This document shows, one piece after another, positions 20,261 to 30,807 of a stretch of DNA of 64,000 nucleotides. The stretch is taken from positions 43,414 through 107,413 of the forward strand of contig MPUH01000101.1 of NCBI GenBank assembly GCA_001970955.1. The letters are read 5' to 3'. This DNA comes from Stentor coeruleus. Lineage: Eukaryota > Ciliophora > Heterotrichea > Heterotrichida > Stentoridae. A program made the translations under genes and the position numbers. Numbering within the stretch: position 1 is the stretch's first letter; the number at the start of each line of letters is the position of its first letter. The notes below the pieces were generated by a model. It made no database searches. It was not told the origin of the DNA and was given only the letters and a program-made list of their open reading frames with translations.

Positions 20261-21391
20261 CTAAACTTGATAACCTTGACCACTTATATCTGAATAACTT
20301 TTACAGATTGAACCAGAAATATCTGAACTCTTATCAGTAAGCATTTCCTTAGCACAATCATCAAGCATATCGACGAATTTTTTCAATGACATCCCTTGTT
20401 GGTTATCTAAAAAAGTAAACCCAAACTCGATTTCATTCTTAGCAAATTTAACACCAGTTTTTTCTAAATACTTAATAAAACAATCATAACTCCAAGAATT
20501 TTTATCATATTCTGATATATCTTCTAATATTTCTTTTGGGTTTTTTTTTAAATTTATTAACTCATTTGTAGCGAATCTTAAAAACCTACTCATTTTCAAA
20601 CCATCATTTTTGAATGATTCTCTTCTTAAAAGTTTATCATTAATGTTTATAATAGTCTGTTGTTGGACTAAAGAAGTGTGTGGTAAAATAGCAATTTTTA
20701 ATGCAGGTGGTCTAGGTAATATATTAAAACTTTCAAGTTTTTCTATAGAAAAAGTTTGAGGGTTTGGGAATTGCATGGATAATAATAAAACTTTTTGTTT
20801 TTCTTCTTCAGCAGCTTGGTTTAATAAAACATTTTTTTCATGTAAAGTTTTTAATATAGCGTTTAAGTTATAGACTTCGCTGTTTAAGGCAAGTAAAGTT
20901 TGGGTTTTAAATGATGGTTGTGGCTTGGTTGGGTTTAGTGAAGGTCTGATTATAAGATTGTTTTCTTCGCTATTGAGTAAGTGAGAATGGAGTTTTTCGC
21001 TTGCTTTGAATATTTTTTTCCTGATTTCGTGGTTTTCGTTGGTTATTTGGTCGATTTCTGAACGGGTTTTGTCGATGTTTTCGTGGATTTTGTCGATTTC
21101 ATTGCATGAATTAACTATTTTTAAAGTTTTTTGAGTGGATTTGTTTGAACAGTCTGGGTATTGAAGAAGTTTTAGGCGGAGTTTTTCGTTTTCTTCGCTT
21201 AGGGAGTCGAAAATGTGCTTGAGTCGCCAGTTTTCTTCGTTTAGTTTTTTCTTTTCTAAAAGTAGGTCTTGAGAGCGGAGCATGTTGTTGAAGCTCATGT
21301 GCTTAACTAAACTTGGGCTATATGATGCTTTGAGTGGGTATTTTTTATGAAAAAACTGTTTATTGGATTCTCTAATGTGTGGGACCTGCAT
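20261..21391 (-). CDS. Coiled-coil protein with possible EF-hand-like C-terminus
   Basis: 376 residues. Residues about 35-210 are interrupted coiled coil (KKLNEENWRLKHIFDSLSEE, IDQITNENHEIRKKIFKA). The C-terminal 130 residues are compact, with KNPKEILEDISEYDKNSWSY and EIEFGFTFLDNQQGMSLKKF. Their helix-loop-helix spacing and LDNQQGMSLKKF loop resemble a degenerate EF-hand, without enough acidic ligands to predict calcium binding. Similar coiled-coil proteins with a calmodulin-like tail are common in ciliate basal bodies; a role here is not assigned. Start MQVPHIRES at 21391. Confidence 0.75.
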   Translation of the reverse strand: MQVPHIRESNKQFFHKKYPLKASYSPSLVKHMSFNNMLRSQDLLLEKKKLNEENWRLKHIFDSLSEENEKLRLKLLQYPDCSNKSTQKTLKIVNSCNEIDKIHENIDKTRSEIDQITNENHEIRKKIFKASEKLHSHLLNSEENNLIIRPSLNPTKPQPSFKTQTLLALNSEVYNLNAILKTLHEKNVLLNQAAEEEKQKVLLLSMQFPNPQTFSIEKLESFNILPRPPALKIAILPHTSLVQQQTIININDKLLRRESFKNDGLKMSRFLRFATNELINLKKNPKEILEDISEYDKNSWSYDCFIKYLEKTGVKFAKNEIEFGFTFLDNQQGMSLKKFVDMLDDCAKEMLTDKSSDISGSICKSYSDISGQGYQV

Positions 21392-21959
21392 TTTTGGTAT
21401 TAATATTTGCTAAGCTTTATGAAATTATATAAATTAAGATGCTTGTAGGATGATAGATTTAGAGGAAAGTGTGAGGAATATGAGGTTGTATATGATAGTG
21501 TATTTTTGATTGAGTTATGATTTTTAATAGATGCTGTTTATTGATAAATAAGATTAGTTGATATAAAGTGCGAATATATAAGTAAGATAAGTTGATGATG
21601 ATATCAAAATAAGGTTTTTTATGAAAAATGCTGTAGTTAATTGTTTGGAATTTTATAAAATTCATGAGATAATAAGTATTAGATTTATATTTCCAAATGG
21701 ATTTATGGTAATAAATAAATTGAAATGGTTAAATACAACATAAAAAATATTTTTCACAATAATTAGTAACATTTTAATACATAAAATTATATNATATTAA
21801 ATACAACATAAAAAATATTTTTCACAATAATTAGTAACATTTTAATACATAAAATTATATCATCACATTATATCCTAAATATATTCCGCCTAGTAATTAT
21901 ATTTATTAACAAAATTCCATCATTATCTAATATATCTCTATCATTTTCCACTTAAATAA
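21392..21959. other. Divergent spacer, 0.57 kb, with N-flanked duplication
   Basis: G/T-rich on the left, A/C-rich on the right. A 68-codon - strand frame (21459-21665) is AT-driven and not called. Holds the duplication around N 21793. Confidence 0.6.
21729..21860. repeat. 64-bp direct duplication flanking N at 21793
   Basis: 21729-21792 and 21797-21860 are identical by eye; only N and three bases lie between. Most likely an unmerged overlap between contig ends. Confidence 0.82.
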
Positions 21960-23960
21960 ATGTTAGCTTGGTTTCTGATTTTCTTAGCTATACTCATAAC
22001 ATTCTATGTTTATCGTAAGTCAAGAAAATCTAAATCCATAGTTTACTTTCCTGTTTTAGATTCCGAACGAAAATTATGTTTAGAATATATAAACTCATTA
22101 CCTACAGAATACACAATCCCTACACTTCCTTTAGTTCCATTAAACCCTTCAACTATCTTATATGTTCAAACTCCTTCTCAATTACAATCAATTCTCTCAT
22201 TCTTAGAATCAAGTTCACATATTGGTGTTGATATCGAAGAGTACCGAAGCAATTCTTATCTTGGTTATATTTGCCTTTTACAACTATCCACAACAAATTT
22301 CACTTATTTAATTGATGCTCTTTCATTACGTAAAGAAATTCTAACTCTTAAACCTATTTTCATGAACAAAAATATCACAAAAATTTTCCATCATGCCCAC
22401 AATGATACCCAATGGCTTCAAAGAGATTTTGGAATTTTATGTGTTAATATTTTTGATACCCAACTTGCAGCACAAAGTTTAGGATATAAAAAACTTGGGT
22501 TAAATTATTTATGGAAAAAACATTGTAAGTATTTAATGAGTTCAGAATACAAAAAAACCATGCAAGTTTCTAGATGGGATAAAAGACCTTTAAGTCAAGA
22601 ACAACAAAATTATGCAGCTTTAGATGCTCATTATATGGGGTATTTAATGGGAGTAATGGGTAAGTTGATGAGTAAAGAAAATCTTGAATATGTTAGAAGG
22701 GAAACAAATAAAATTTGTGCTAAAGAGTTTAGTAATGCTGTAGATTATGATAAATGCTTAAAAGTTATGAAGAAAAATAGTGGGCAAGCTATTGATTCAC
22801 AAAATACTGAGATTTTCTTTAGGATTTTTAAAATGCGAGATGAGCTTGCCCAGAAACTTAATTACTTTCCTGAATCAGTTTGTTCTACAACTTATATGCT
22901 GTTTGTAGCTAATGAGAAAAATCCTGATGTAGAAAGTTTTCCTAAAGAATTTACAAACTCAATTTTGTGTAAAAATCATTTAAATGATATTGTTCAAGCT
23001 ATAAAAACTGGTCTTGAAATACCTTTAGATATATCTAGAGAGCCTTTAGGAACGAATCAACAAAGGATTGCTAAGAAGCAAAAAAGATATAAAACATTTA
23101 TAGAAAAATATACTATAAAGAAAAAAGTTTATGATAATTGTCAGATTCAAGCCCCTGATGGAGAGATACTTTGTTATGCTGATTTAAAAAAAACTAAATG
23201 GTATGTGGAAAGACAATTAGCAGAAATAATTTCTGAAAACCCTCAAATCATAAGATTAAACTTTGAACCAAATGGCAGAGGCTTCAGCGATGTTGAAGCT
23301 GATCAAATGCATTATAGTAAAGAAAAACGTAATGAATGTGTTGGTTGCGGAAATACAACAAGTTATTTACGATATCATGTTGTTCCTGTTCTTTATAGAC
23401 AATTCTTCCCTGAAAATTATAAAAGCCATAGAAGTCATGATGTTGTCCTTTTATGTTCAAATTGTCATCAAATAGCAAATAAACATAGTGATGTATTTAA
23501 AAAACAAATCGCTAAAGAATATGATGTCCCTTTAAACTTTTATAGTGATATACATAAAGCTAAAGAAAATATTTATGGGATAAGAAAACTCTGTATTAGT
23601 CTTTTAAAAAATAATGAAAGACTTCCTGAAGATAGAAAAAAATTCCTTGAAAATAAAGTGCAAATTTTTATGGATGAAAACCCACAATATAATGCACTTT
23701 TTGAAGGATTTTCTATGAATGAAATGGTTAATAAGTTTAGTAAGGAAGAATATTGTAAAGAACTTTTAAAAGTTTATGGGGAGTTTAATTGGAAAAAAGA
23801 TATTGGGAATGCTCATGGTAAGAAAGTTGTTGAAAAAATCACTGATTTGAAGTCTTTTATAAGGAGATGGAGGGTTCATTTTATTAATACTTTACAGCCA
23901 AGATTTCTTCCTGATTCATGGAGTGTAGACCATTTACTTAATTCACCAAAATTCAAGTAA
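21960..23960 (+). CDS. EXD2-like 3'-5' exonuclease with HNH-like zinc module
   Basis: 666 residues. An N-terminal membrane anchor (about 2-17, LAWFLIFLAILITFYVY) precedes a DEDDy exonuclease domain (about 65-240): motif I in VDIEEYR, motif II HNDTQWLQRDF, motif III YAALD. A helical RNase D/HRDC-like segment follows (FRIFKMRDELAQKLNYFPES). Residues about 460-510 carry CVGCGNTTSYLRYHVVP ... VVLLCSNCHQIANKHSD, a CxxC...H...CxxCH module as in the C-terminal part of EXD2. In animals EXD2 is a membrane-anchored nuclease linked to mitochondria and to DNA-end processing; the substrate here is unknown. All four acidic catalytic positions look intact, so it should be active. Confidence 0.88.
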   Translation: MLAWFLIFLAILITFYVYRKSRKSKSIVYFPVLDSERKLCLEYINSLPTEYTIPTLPLVPLNPSTILYVQTPSQLQSILSFLESSSHIGVDIEEYRSNSYLGYICLLQLSTTNFTYLIDALSLRKEILTLKPIFMNKNITKIFHHAHNDTQWLQRDFGILCVNIFDTQLAAQSLGYKKLGLNYLWKKHCKYLMSSEYKKTMQVSRWDKRPLSQEQQNYAALDAHYMGYLMGVMGKLMSKENLEYVRRETNKICAKEFSNAVDYDKCLKVMKKNSGQAIDSQNTEIFFRIFKMRDELAQKLNYFPESVCSTTYMLFVANEKNPDVESFPKEFTNSILCKNHLNDIVQAIKTGLEIPLDISREPLGTNQQRIAKKQKRYKTFIEKYTIKKKVYDNCQIQAPDGEILCYADLKKTKWYVERQLAEIISENPQIIRLNFEPNGRGFSDVEADQMHYSKEKRNECVGCGNTTSYLRYHVVPVLYRQFFPENYKSHRSHDVVLLCSNCHQIANKHSDVFKKQIAKEYDVPLNFYSDIHKAKENIYGIRKLCISLLKNNERLPEDRKKFLENKVQIFMDENPQYNALFEGFSMNEMVNKFSKEEYCKELLKVYGEFNWKKDIGNAHGKKVVEKITDLKSFIRRWRVHFINTLQPRFLPDSWSVDHLLNSPKFK

Positions 23961-24470
23961 GGTTTATATAAATTGTTTTAGATAGGTTTAAATGTTGTTG
24001 GTAGTTTTTTTCACTTCCTCAAATCAATCTAAATATAAAAACTAACTACAATTTGTTAAATGTGGTACCCAAAAGTTCATAAAATAAAATTTTCTAAATC
24101 ATATAACTATCACAACCTACTAATCAAACCTAATCATTAACTCCTAAAACTTTTCTCACAAAATCCGAAAATTATTACATAAAACCTAAGTATAGAAATT
24201 GATAAACCCCTACAAACCCTAATACTAAAATACATTTTTTTTACATCATATTAAAAAATCCTAAACAAAATTCTAAGCAAACAGTCAAACTCATTATTAT
24301 CAGAATTCATATATTCCTTATCCAAAAATAATCCTCAAATATACCCAATCAATATTCTTATTAAATAAACCCTCTCATATAATTTCTAAATAACCTAATC
24401 AACCCTGTTTATCAATCTCAATCCTCCAAAACTCTTAATTTTTTATTACAACATTTTTATCATCCTAATA
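23961..24470. other. Intergenic, 0.5 kb
   Basis: A clean example of the composition switch: G/T-rich to about 24010, then A/C-rich and nearly G-free up to the next ATG. No gene. Confidence 0.65.
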
Positions 24471-25904
24471 ATGGATTTTAGTGAAGGTTGTATGATCTGC
24501 CTAGAAGATTATTCTCATTTAAAAATTCCTGAACTTCTTCCTTGTGAACATTCAATATGCACTAATTGTCGAAAAAACTTAAGCGCCTTATCAAAAGAAT
24601 GTCCTTATTGCCGTAACCCATTTGAAGATTCTCAAATTCGTCCCAATAATGCTTTTATTAGAATTTTATTACAACAAGACATACAAATTTTAGAAGATAT
24701 AAAAAAACTCTTCAATCAAAGACTTGATGAAATTGTAGACAAAGAAATAGAAAAACAACAAGAAACTTTAAAAAGCATTGATAAAATTGAAAAAGATATG
24801 ATAAATCTTTTTTGTATACTAAAAGAAAGTGTTATTGAAGTTATAAATGATAATCTTATAGCAAAATTCAATGTTATCAATAATTTAGATAGTGAGATTG
24901 AAATAATGCAAAACAAACTTTTTGATGATAATGCCCCTATAAATATAGATATGTTCAATAATGATATTGAAAATATTCGTGAAAAGTATGCTAAAATAGA
25001 TTCGAATGTTTCAATGAAATTACTTAAAAGTGATTTGATTATAGGTAAACTTGGATTTGCTATAAGTCAAATACAGGAAAGTATTAATTTAGAATTAGAA
25101 GATTCTAGAATGGCTTTATGCTCATCGAGTATGACTATTAAGAATATTATTAATAAGAATTCTCTTCAGAATAGGAGGCCTCAGGTTTATTATTTATTTG
25201 ACCCACTTCCTGGGTTATTAAATGTGTATAATATTGAGAAAAAGTCTGTGATGTCGGTGAATCATGATTTTATTGTCCAAGAGAGTACTATTATTCAATT
25301 ACACCATGATACAATATGTTTGATGACCTCATCTCATTTGTTATATATAGATTCAGACAAACCAACTCCATATTATGTTAACCTAACTAAACAAGTTGTA
25401 GGCTATTGTCTAGGCAAATATATGGGTGATCTTATGATTATTGGTGGTGAAGAATCTGAACAAACTCCATTAAACCGAAGAAGAGTCATGCTAAGACAAA
25501 ATCGTAAAAAGTGGGTAGGTCATGCAAGTCTTAATATCCCTCGTGTTTTCGCAACATCGGAATCAATAAAAAATCGTATCTACGTTTTTGGAGGTAATTC
25601 TGATTGTTCAATCGAATATTTTGCTTATGGAAGCTGGCATTTGATTCAAACAAAACTTTTAAATACTTGGAGTAATATTTTATCTTGTAATGACGGAGAA
25701 AATATTTACTTACTTGGTGGGGAAAATTATCAAAGCTATTCAAATTCTGTGTGTAAATTTAATATTGAAACATTAGAAATTAGAGAAGTGGATAAAATTA
25801 TTAACAATATTAGAAAGAATTTTGATACATATGCTGTTTATTTTAACAATGAAATCTTTTATAATCAAGGTGATAAATTGTTTTCATATTCAATAAACAA
25901 TTAA
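24471..25904 (+). CDS. RING finger/coiled-coil/Kelch-like protein (putative E3 ligase)
   Basis: 477 residues. A C3HC4 RING lies at 7-50: CMICLEDYSHLK, LPCEHSICTNCRK, CPYCRNPF. A helical segment (about 70-225) with coiled-coil character follows, in the place of the TRIM B-box/coiled coil. The last 240 residues form weak Kelch-type blades, such as YCLGKYMGDLMIIGGEE, RIYVFGGNSDCSIEYF and NIYLLGGENYQSYSNSV. The order RING, coiled coil, beta-propeller suggests an E2-recruiting ubiquitin ligase whose propeller selects the substrate; the substrate is unknown. Ciliates have many such RING/Kelch genes. Confidence 0.85.
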   Translation: MDFSEGCMICLEDYSHLKIPELLPCEHSICTNCRKNLSALSKECPYCRNPFEDSQIRPNNAFIRILLQQDIQILEDIKKLFNQRLDEIVDKEIEKQQETLKSIDKIEKDMINLFCILKESVIEVINDNLIAKFNVINNLDSEIEIMQNKLFDDNAPINIDMFNNDIENIREKYAKIDSNVSMKLLKSDLIIGKLGFAISQIQESINLELEDSRMALCSSSMTIKNIINKNSLQNRRPQVYYLFDPLPGLLNVYNIEKKSVMSVNHDFIVQESTIIQLHHDTICLMTSSHLLYIDSDKPTPYYVNLTKQVVGYCLGKYMGDLMIIGGEESEQTPLNRRRVMLRQNRKKWVGHASLNIPRVFATSESIKNRIYVFGGNSDCSIEYFAYGSWHLIQTKLLNTWSNILSCNDGENIYLLGGENYQSYSNSVCKFNIETLEIREVDKIINNIRKNFDTYAVYFNNEIFYNQGDKLFSYSINN

Positions 25905-26261
25905 GGTTATTTCAAGAGAGATGCGAAATTTAATTAATTTAAGTCATTTATTTGATTAATATATCAAGTTTTGATGATAATTAGAAATTTTGGTAGAATT
26001 TTTGCCTGTAAGTTCATGAAAGGGGAATCATGATAATGGCTAAGTGGATATAAAAATTGAAATACTTATAGAATATTGTTGTAGTTTTATATTAGAATAA
26101 TGATAGTTTTAACTTTTTACTGATAAAAAAGATCATGAAATATATTCCTTTGCTGATAATAAATTATATTATTTTAACAAATCATAAAAGATAATTCTTC
26201 CAAAATATAAAAACTGATTTAAAAGACGATATAACTAAAAGTTTAAAGTAGTTAAGGTAGC
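25905..26261. other. Spacer between the RING/Kelch gene and a degraded repeat
   Basis: AT-rich and G/T-biased on the left. No frame of note. Confidence 0.5.
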
Positions 26262-26520
26262 ATGATTTAAACCTTGTCCGATCGAGGTTTATTTGTCCTA
26301 TGATCTCTTTCTTTAGGCAGATTCGGTATGTTAAACCACTCATTGTCGCTGGTTATGTGACTCTTTACTTGGCTGAGGAGGTCTTTACTGTTTCTTTTCT
26401 TTAGCGTCAAGATAATGGAGGTAAGTCTTATATTCACCTTGTTTTTCTTGAAGAATCCAGCTTGCTTTAGGTATGTCTTCAAGTTATTCATAACAAACTG
26501 GACATTTAGTTCTAGAAGTG
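26262..26520 (-). pseudogene. Decayed coding relic, copy A of a two-member family
   Basis: About 260 bp related to 41336-41607, same strand. It has higher GC and more balanced composition than the spacer around it. A 74-codon frame is open here, but comparison with copy B shows the ancestral frame switching: one part reads ILQEKQGEYKTYLHYLDAKE (copy B: KIYIHHLATKEKKQ), and a later part in another frame reads PKERDHRTNKPRS (copy B: PKERDYRTNKPRS). In-frame stops and shifts are present in both, so neither copy is a working gene. Possibly a fragment of a mobile-element or family protein; its identity is unknown. Confidence 0.6.
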
Positions 26521-27009
26521 TTATGGGTGCTTTCTGGTTTGGTGCAATGAATGGATACTATATAACTAAAATTCTAAACCAATAATACTTATATCCTAGG
26601 TATTCACAATCCCTTAATCTCAAACTCTTAATATAAAAAATCTGCTACCAAAAATAAATCCCTTTAAACTTTTCTAACTGATTAAAATTTCTTTAAAAAA
26701 TTCCCACAATAACTACTTATTTCATCCTTAAACGCATAAAAATAAAACCTTATCAATTAAAACCCATAAACCCATTTCTACATACAATATCCGCTCTTTT
26801 ATTTCCAAATCTAAACATACCTTAAATTGCCCACAATTTTTTTTTTATCCTCTACATCATTTAACCAAAAAAACCACACCAAAAATCCTCAAAGCTTTCC
26901 AATGATAATTTCCCTAATTTTAAGCTATTTTTTTTGAGTACTTCAAAAGCAAAAATATATGTCCATTCATTTTTTAGAATATTTATCCTATCCGTTATCT
27001 ATATATAAA
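26521..27009. other. Intergenic upstream of the Myb gene
   Basis: A/C-rich and strongly G-depleted from about 26590. TATATAA (27002-27008) ends one base before ATG 27010. Confidence 0.6.
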
Positions 27010-27705
27010 ATGGAAAGTTATCAAGAGTCAAGACACGGCAAATGGTCTGAAGAGGAAGACGAGATGCTAAGAGAAGCAGTAAAAGTTTATGGTGAAAAGC
27101 ATTGGAATAACATTTCGACAGTAGTTTGTGGAAGGTCACCGATACAATGCCTTCACAGATGGACAAAAATATTAAAGCCCGGGCTTGTTAAAGGAACATG
27201 GACTGAAGAAGAAGATCTTGCATTAAAAGAATGGGTAATTGAGAATGGTCCTTCTAAATGGTCGGTTTGTTCTAAACATATCCAAGGCCGAAGTGGTAAA
27301 CAATGCCGAGAAAGATGGTTTAACAATCTTGATCCTAGTATAAAAAAAGGCAGATGGACTAAAGAAGAAGATAAAATTATATTTGATATGTTTAAAAGAG
27401 ATGGGCCAAAATGGTCATTAATAGCTACAGTGCTTCCTGGTAGAACAGAAAATTCTATTAAAAATCGATTCTATTCGACAATTAGAAAAGTAAAAAATGC
27501 TGAAGAGAAATTCAAGAAAGCTGAAGAAACTAAATCTTATATTGATGATATTGAACTATCGAAAAATGCATTGGTTCTTGAAAGGTTTATTGAAGACACA
27601 TTAAAACTTAGTAAGAGCAATCAGGAAAATATGTTTGACTTCAAAAAAGCTGGCGAAGTTATCAACAGGTGGATTATTACTGAGAATGGCCTTGTGTATG
27701 CTTAA
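27010..27705 (+). CDS. Three-repeat Myb transcription factor
   Basis: 231 residues from ATG 27010. Three consecutive Myb/SANT repeats fill residues about 10-160, each with the spaced Trp triad: GKWSEEEDEMLREAVKVYGE, KGTWTEEEDLALKEWVIENG and KGRWTKEEDKIIFDMFKRDG. Recognition helices include RSGKQCRERWFNNL and RTENSIKNRFYS, as in animal c-Myb and plant 3R-Myb proteins that control cell-cycle genes. The short tail (about 165-231) is helical and shows no known repression or activation motif. An ATG in the same frame at 26959 would add 17 residues. I prefer 27010 because TATATAA lies one base before it and the upstream residues are hydrophobic and unlike Myb N-termini. Confidence 0.92.
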   Translation: MESYQESRHGKWSEEEDEMLREAVKVYGEKHWNNISTVVCGRSPIQCLHRWTKILKPGLVKGTWTEEEDLALKEWVIENGPSKWSVCSKHIQGRSGKQCRERWFNNLDPSIKKGRWTKEEDKIIFDMFKRDGPKWSLIATVLPGRTENSIKNRFYSTIRKVKNAEEKFKKAEETKSYIDDIELSKNALVLERFIEDTLKLSKSNQENMFDFKKAGEVINRWIITENGLVYA

Positions 27706-28504
27706 TAATAATTAATTAAAGCAATAAATAATAAAAAAAATCAGTTGAAGGAATATAATGAAAAAAAATTGTCTATTGTTATTACTCATTTTTTTATATT
27801 TGTGTTTGTTAGGAATTTTTAAGTTGGAGAGATAGGGAGTTTTTGATTTTATTAATGAATATATTGAGGAAAGATGTATTAGGAGAAAGAGAGGTTTAGA
27901 AATAGAGTTGTTGTGGTAAGGAATTGGTAAAATATTTTGGTAGTTTAGGATTAGGATGCGATTTGGAGGGAGTAAAAAAATATGCTAAATTTAGAAGATG
28001 ATATTATAGTTTTAGTGTGGTAAAAATATTTAATTGAAATAAATGTAGGAACTTATCTGTTTTTCAATGCGGGTGAAAATATTTTCGAAATAAATAAGGA
28101 AAAGAAAGCTGGAAAAATAAGAATTTAAATCTTTCATACTGAGGGACTTTATTTTTAATACAACTAAAAATATTTACAATAAATACGATTTCTTTCTTAT
28201 AATATTAGAGAAATTTTATTAAAAAAAAACAACTTAAGATAGTTTTAATAGAAATTCTTCTGCTAAATATATAATATTCTAATAACCTTAACTTTAATTA
28301 TCTGATAAAAAGTTTTTATTTTATATCCTTATCGATTTAACCTATTTCAAAATCATACGTTAGAATACCTAAATACATTATAGCATAATCCACAATTTTT
28401 CCATTTAAAATCCACATATCTACATCTCGATAAAGTATTTCTTATCATTTATTATCTAATTTTAATTCTCAAACTAAATATTCAGATAAATTCAATATAA
28501 TAAT
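27706..28504. other. Intergenic, 0.8 kb
   Basis: G/A-rich with almost no C to about 28130, then mixed and C-richer to the next gene. No coding stretch seen. Confidence 0.6.
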
Positions 28505-30052
28505 ATGTATCATAACTCAATGTCCTCTCCAAGCACTTCAAGCATAGATCTTTCTTTTAATATAAGAAAACCCCCAGTTATGTTTTCAAGCCTTTCAAGT
28601 AAATTGTCTTATAACTCAAATAAACTTAAAGTAAGTCCACCATCTCAATCACAAATTCCATCAAATTCATACCAACCTAAAGATCTAATAATCTGTCTTA
28701 CTTTAAGGAAAATCACTCAATCAATTTGGACAAAAGAAAAAAAATTCACTTTTTACCTGATTCGATCTTTGTTTATCGAGTCAAAAAGAATTCCGATGAT
28801 AAAAAAAGTTAAAACCCATCGTAGAATTGCAACTGGGGAACCTCGTGGGAAATCTCCAATACAGATATTTAAAAAGCGGAAAAACGAAGACCTTGTAAGA
28901 ATTTTCAGGAATCTTAAAGGAAAATACTTAAAGAAAAAAATAATTTTTCGGTGGTTTAAACATATCAAACTGCAAAAAATCAGGAAAAAAGAAAAACTCG
29001 AGTTTTGTAAAATGGTATTCATGAGGTCCTTAGTAAAGATATGGAAGCAGTTTAGAAAAAATTCCCAAATTGAATGGGAGAAAAAAAAATCACTTATAAG
29101 ATTCGTAAAAATTCTTAAAAAACACTATACATCAGCTTTTAAAGAAACATGGATTACAATAAAAAATCTAAAACATCAAGATTTCATTTCAAAAGAACGT
29201 GTGTATATCCACAAACCAAAAATCCTCCCAACAATCGCTATTAAAGGAAAAGTCTCAGATGTAACAACCCAGACAATAAAAAAAGACCCTAAAAAAATAT
29301 TTAATCCGAAAAAAAATCTTAATAAAAACAGATACCAATATATCCATATAGGACCAATTATGAGAGTTATTTTAAACAATATATACAAAACAAAAAGCCA
29401 AGCATTTTGTATAATAAAAGATACATATCGATCCCAAAAACTCTTAAAAATGAACTTTTTACTATGCTCCTTATGCAATTCTTTTAGCCTTTCTCTTAAA
29501 TATTCAGCTTATACTTTACTTAAAACCTTATATCTTAATATAAAACTCATAGAAAACACTAGAATTCTAGCTTCATCATTGAACAATATTCTTATCCATT
29601 ATAAATACCTTTACAAATTCCATGCTTTCCACAAAATCCTCAGTCATTCTTGGACTCGTGTTAGAATATCGAAAATTTCTAAAGTGGCTAAGCATAAACT
29701 TATGAAAATACTAAAAAAACGGGCATTAAGACTTTTACAAGAAGGGTTTTGGTAAAAAATATTTAGGATTTGGGAAGAAACTATACAAGGAATATTGTTT
29801 GAAAGTGTTAGTAACAATTATAAGATGAATAATATAAAAGCTACTGATAGAAGTTTGAGTTATGATGAATATTCTGCACAATATTCGACTAGGAGTACGA
29901 GAAAACCTACTTGGAATTCAGAGTCATATAAAATATTACCTCCACCACATGATATACATGATTATATTGATGATATAGTGCAAATCACTACTGAAAGGGC
30001 AAATAATGAATGCTTTGTATATAAAAATAGACTTAGAAGAATGATAAAATAA
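28505..30052 (+). CDS. Basic, Trp-containing helical protein (two exons), perhaps Sfi1-like
   Basis: Joining 28505-29751 to 29767-30052 gives 510 residues. Without the splice the first exon stops right after GFW, and the second would look like a separate 75-85 residue ORF. The middle (about 130-230) is very basic and helical with recurring aromatic pairs, for example KKIIFRWFKHIKLQK, LVKIWKQFRKNSQ and AFKETWITIKNLK. This is loosely like the centrin-binding Sfi1 repeats that ciliates use in cortical fibres, but the spacing is irregular, so this is only a suggestion. The second exon ends in an acidic, Tyr-rich region (YKILPPPHDIHDYIDDIV) and a basic tail. Confidence 0.75.
29752..29766 (+). other. 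15-nt intron
   Basis: gtaaaaaatatttag. Phase 2: a Trp codon is split TG|G. Removing it deletes the apparent stop TAA and continues in frame for 95 more codons. Confidence 0.87.
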
Positions 30053-30807
30053 GGATATAATTATTAGATATCTTAAGGTTATTATGGCTTTTAGGATGAT
30101 ATGAAGAAATTGTATTTGGTTTAATATTTGATAAATGGCTTTAGATTAAATCTGATAAGATTGTTATGTATAGAAAGGTTTTAGATTTTTTATTAGATTG
30201 GATTTTATAGAATTATATGATTTTATTTATAATAATTAATATATTGGATAAAAAATTTGATACAAAACTCCAGAAATTATTGAAACTGGTTAGAGTATGA
30301 AAGTTTATCAGGAAGAATACTTCATGGAGTCCTTATAAAAGAATTTGTTGATTTGAACACTCCAGCTCAAGAAAATAAAAAAACTTACTAAAATTTCTTC
30401 CTAATAATTTAGCTATAATTGACATCAACTCTTTTTTTTTGATAAAGTATTTGAAATCTATGATAATTTTGATTGCAAAGATCCTATTACAATTTTAGGC
30501 GCCATACAATCTAAGTTTAGTTTATTATTATGATCCTTGTAAAGATCTTGTATCAAAAATTTCCAAAATTAATAAAGCATTTTGTAATTTTGATAAACGT
30601 GTTTATTATGTTAGATTTTTACCCAACAAAATTCTTAATGATTAATTAATTAGAAATTATTCTGGGACTTCTGAAATGTCTGATTCTCCAATTTTTTTGA
30701 ATGGAAAATATTTAGTTATTATAATAATATATGCAATTTTTTATGTTTTTATTCCATTCAGCTAAAACATATTAAGTGATACTACAATTATAAATAAAAT
30801 CATAATT
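30053..30807. other. Intergenic, 0.75 kb, containing a decayed ORF
   Basis: The first about 180 bp are G/T-rich spacer. The rest contains the coding-like remnant at 30308-30765, listed separately. Confidence 0.55.
30308..30765 (+). pseudogene. Decayed ORF, unknown family
   Basis: A coding-like stretch broken by shifts and stops. 30308-30391 reads GRILHGVLIKEFVDLNTPAQ and more, ending in TAA. From 30391 another frame runs to 30765 with only two stops: TAG at 30496, and TAA at 30643 between KILND and LIRNYSGTSEMSDSP. The segment 30499-30642 includes YYDPCKDLVSKISKINKAF and KRVYYVRFLP. The amino-acid mix (Asp, Gly, Pro, Cys, Ser) is richer than the AT-driven background. I do not recognise the family. 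A real gene with an unusual structure is possible, but no 15-nt intron repairs it. Confidence 0.4.

Noticed and set aside
25512-25526. Possible phase-1 15-nt intron (gtaaaaagtgggtag) in the RING/Kelch gene
   Set aside because: GC-rich for an intron here, and the residues it encodes (KKWVG) fit the Kelch blade pattern, so it is more likely coding.
26267-26491. 74-residue gene
   Set aside because: Comparison with the related copy at 41.3 kb shows the ancestral coding frame shifts several times; the open frame is accidental.
29795-30052. Separate 75-85 residue gene
   Set aside because: It is the second exon of the gene starting at 28505; a 15-nt phase-2 intron joins them.
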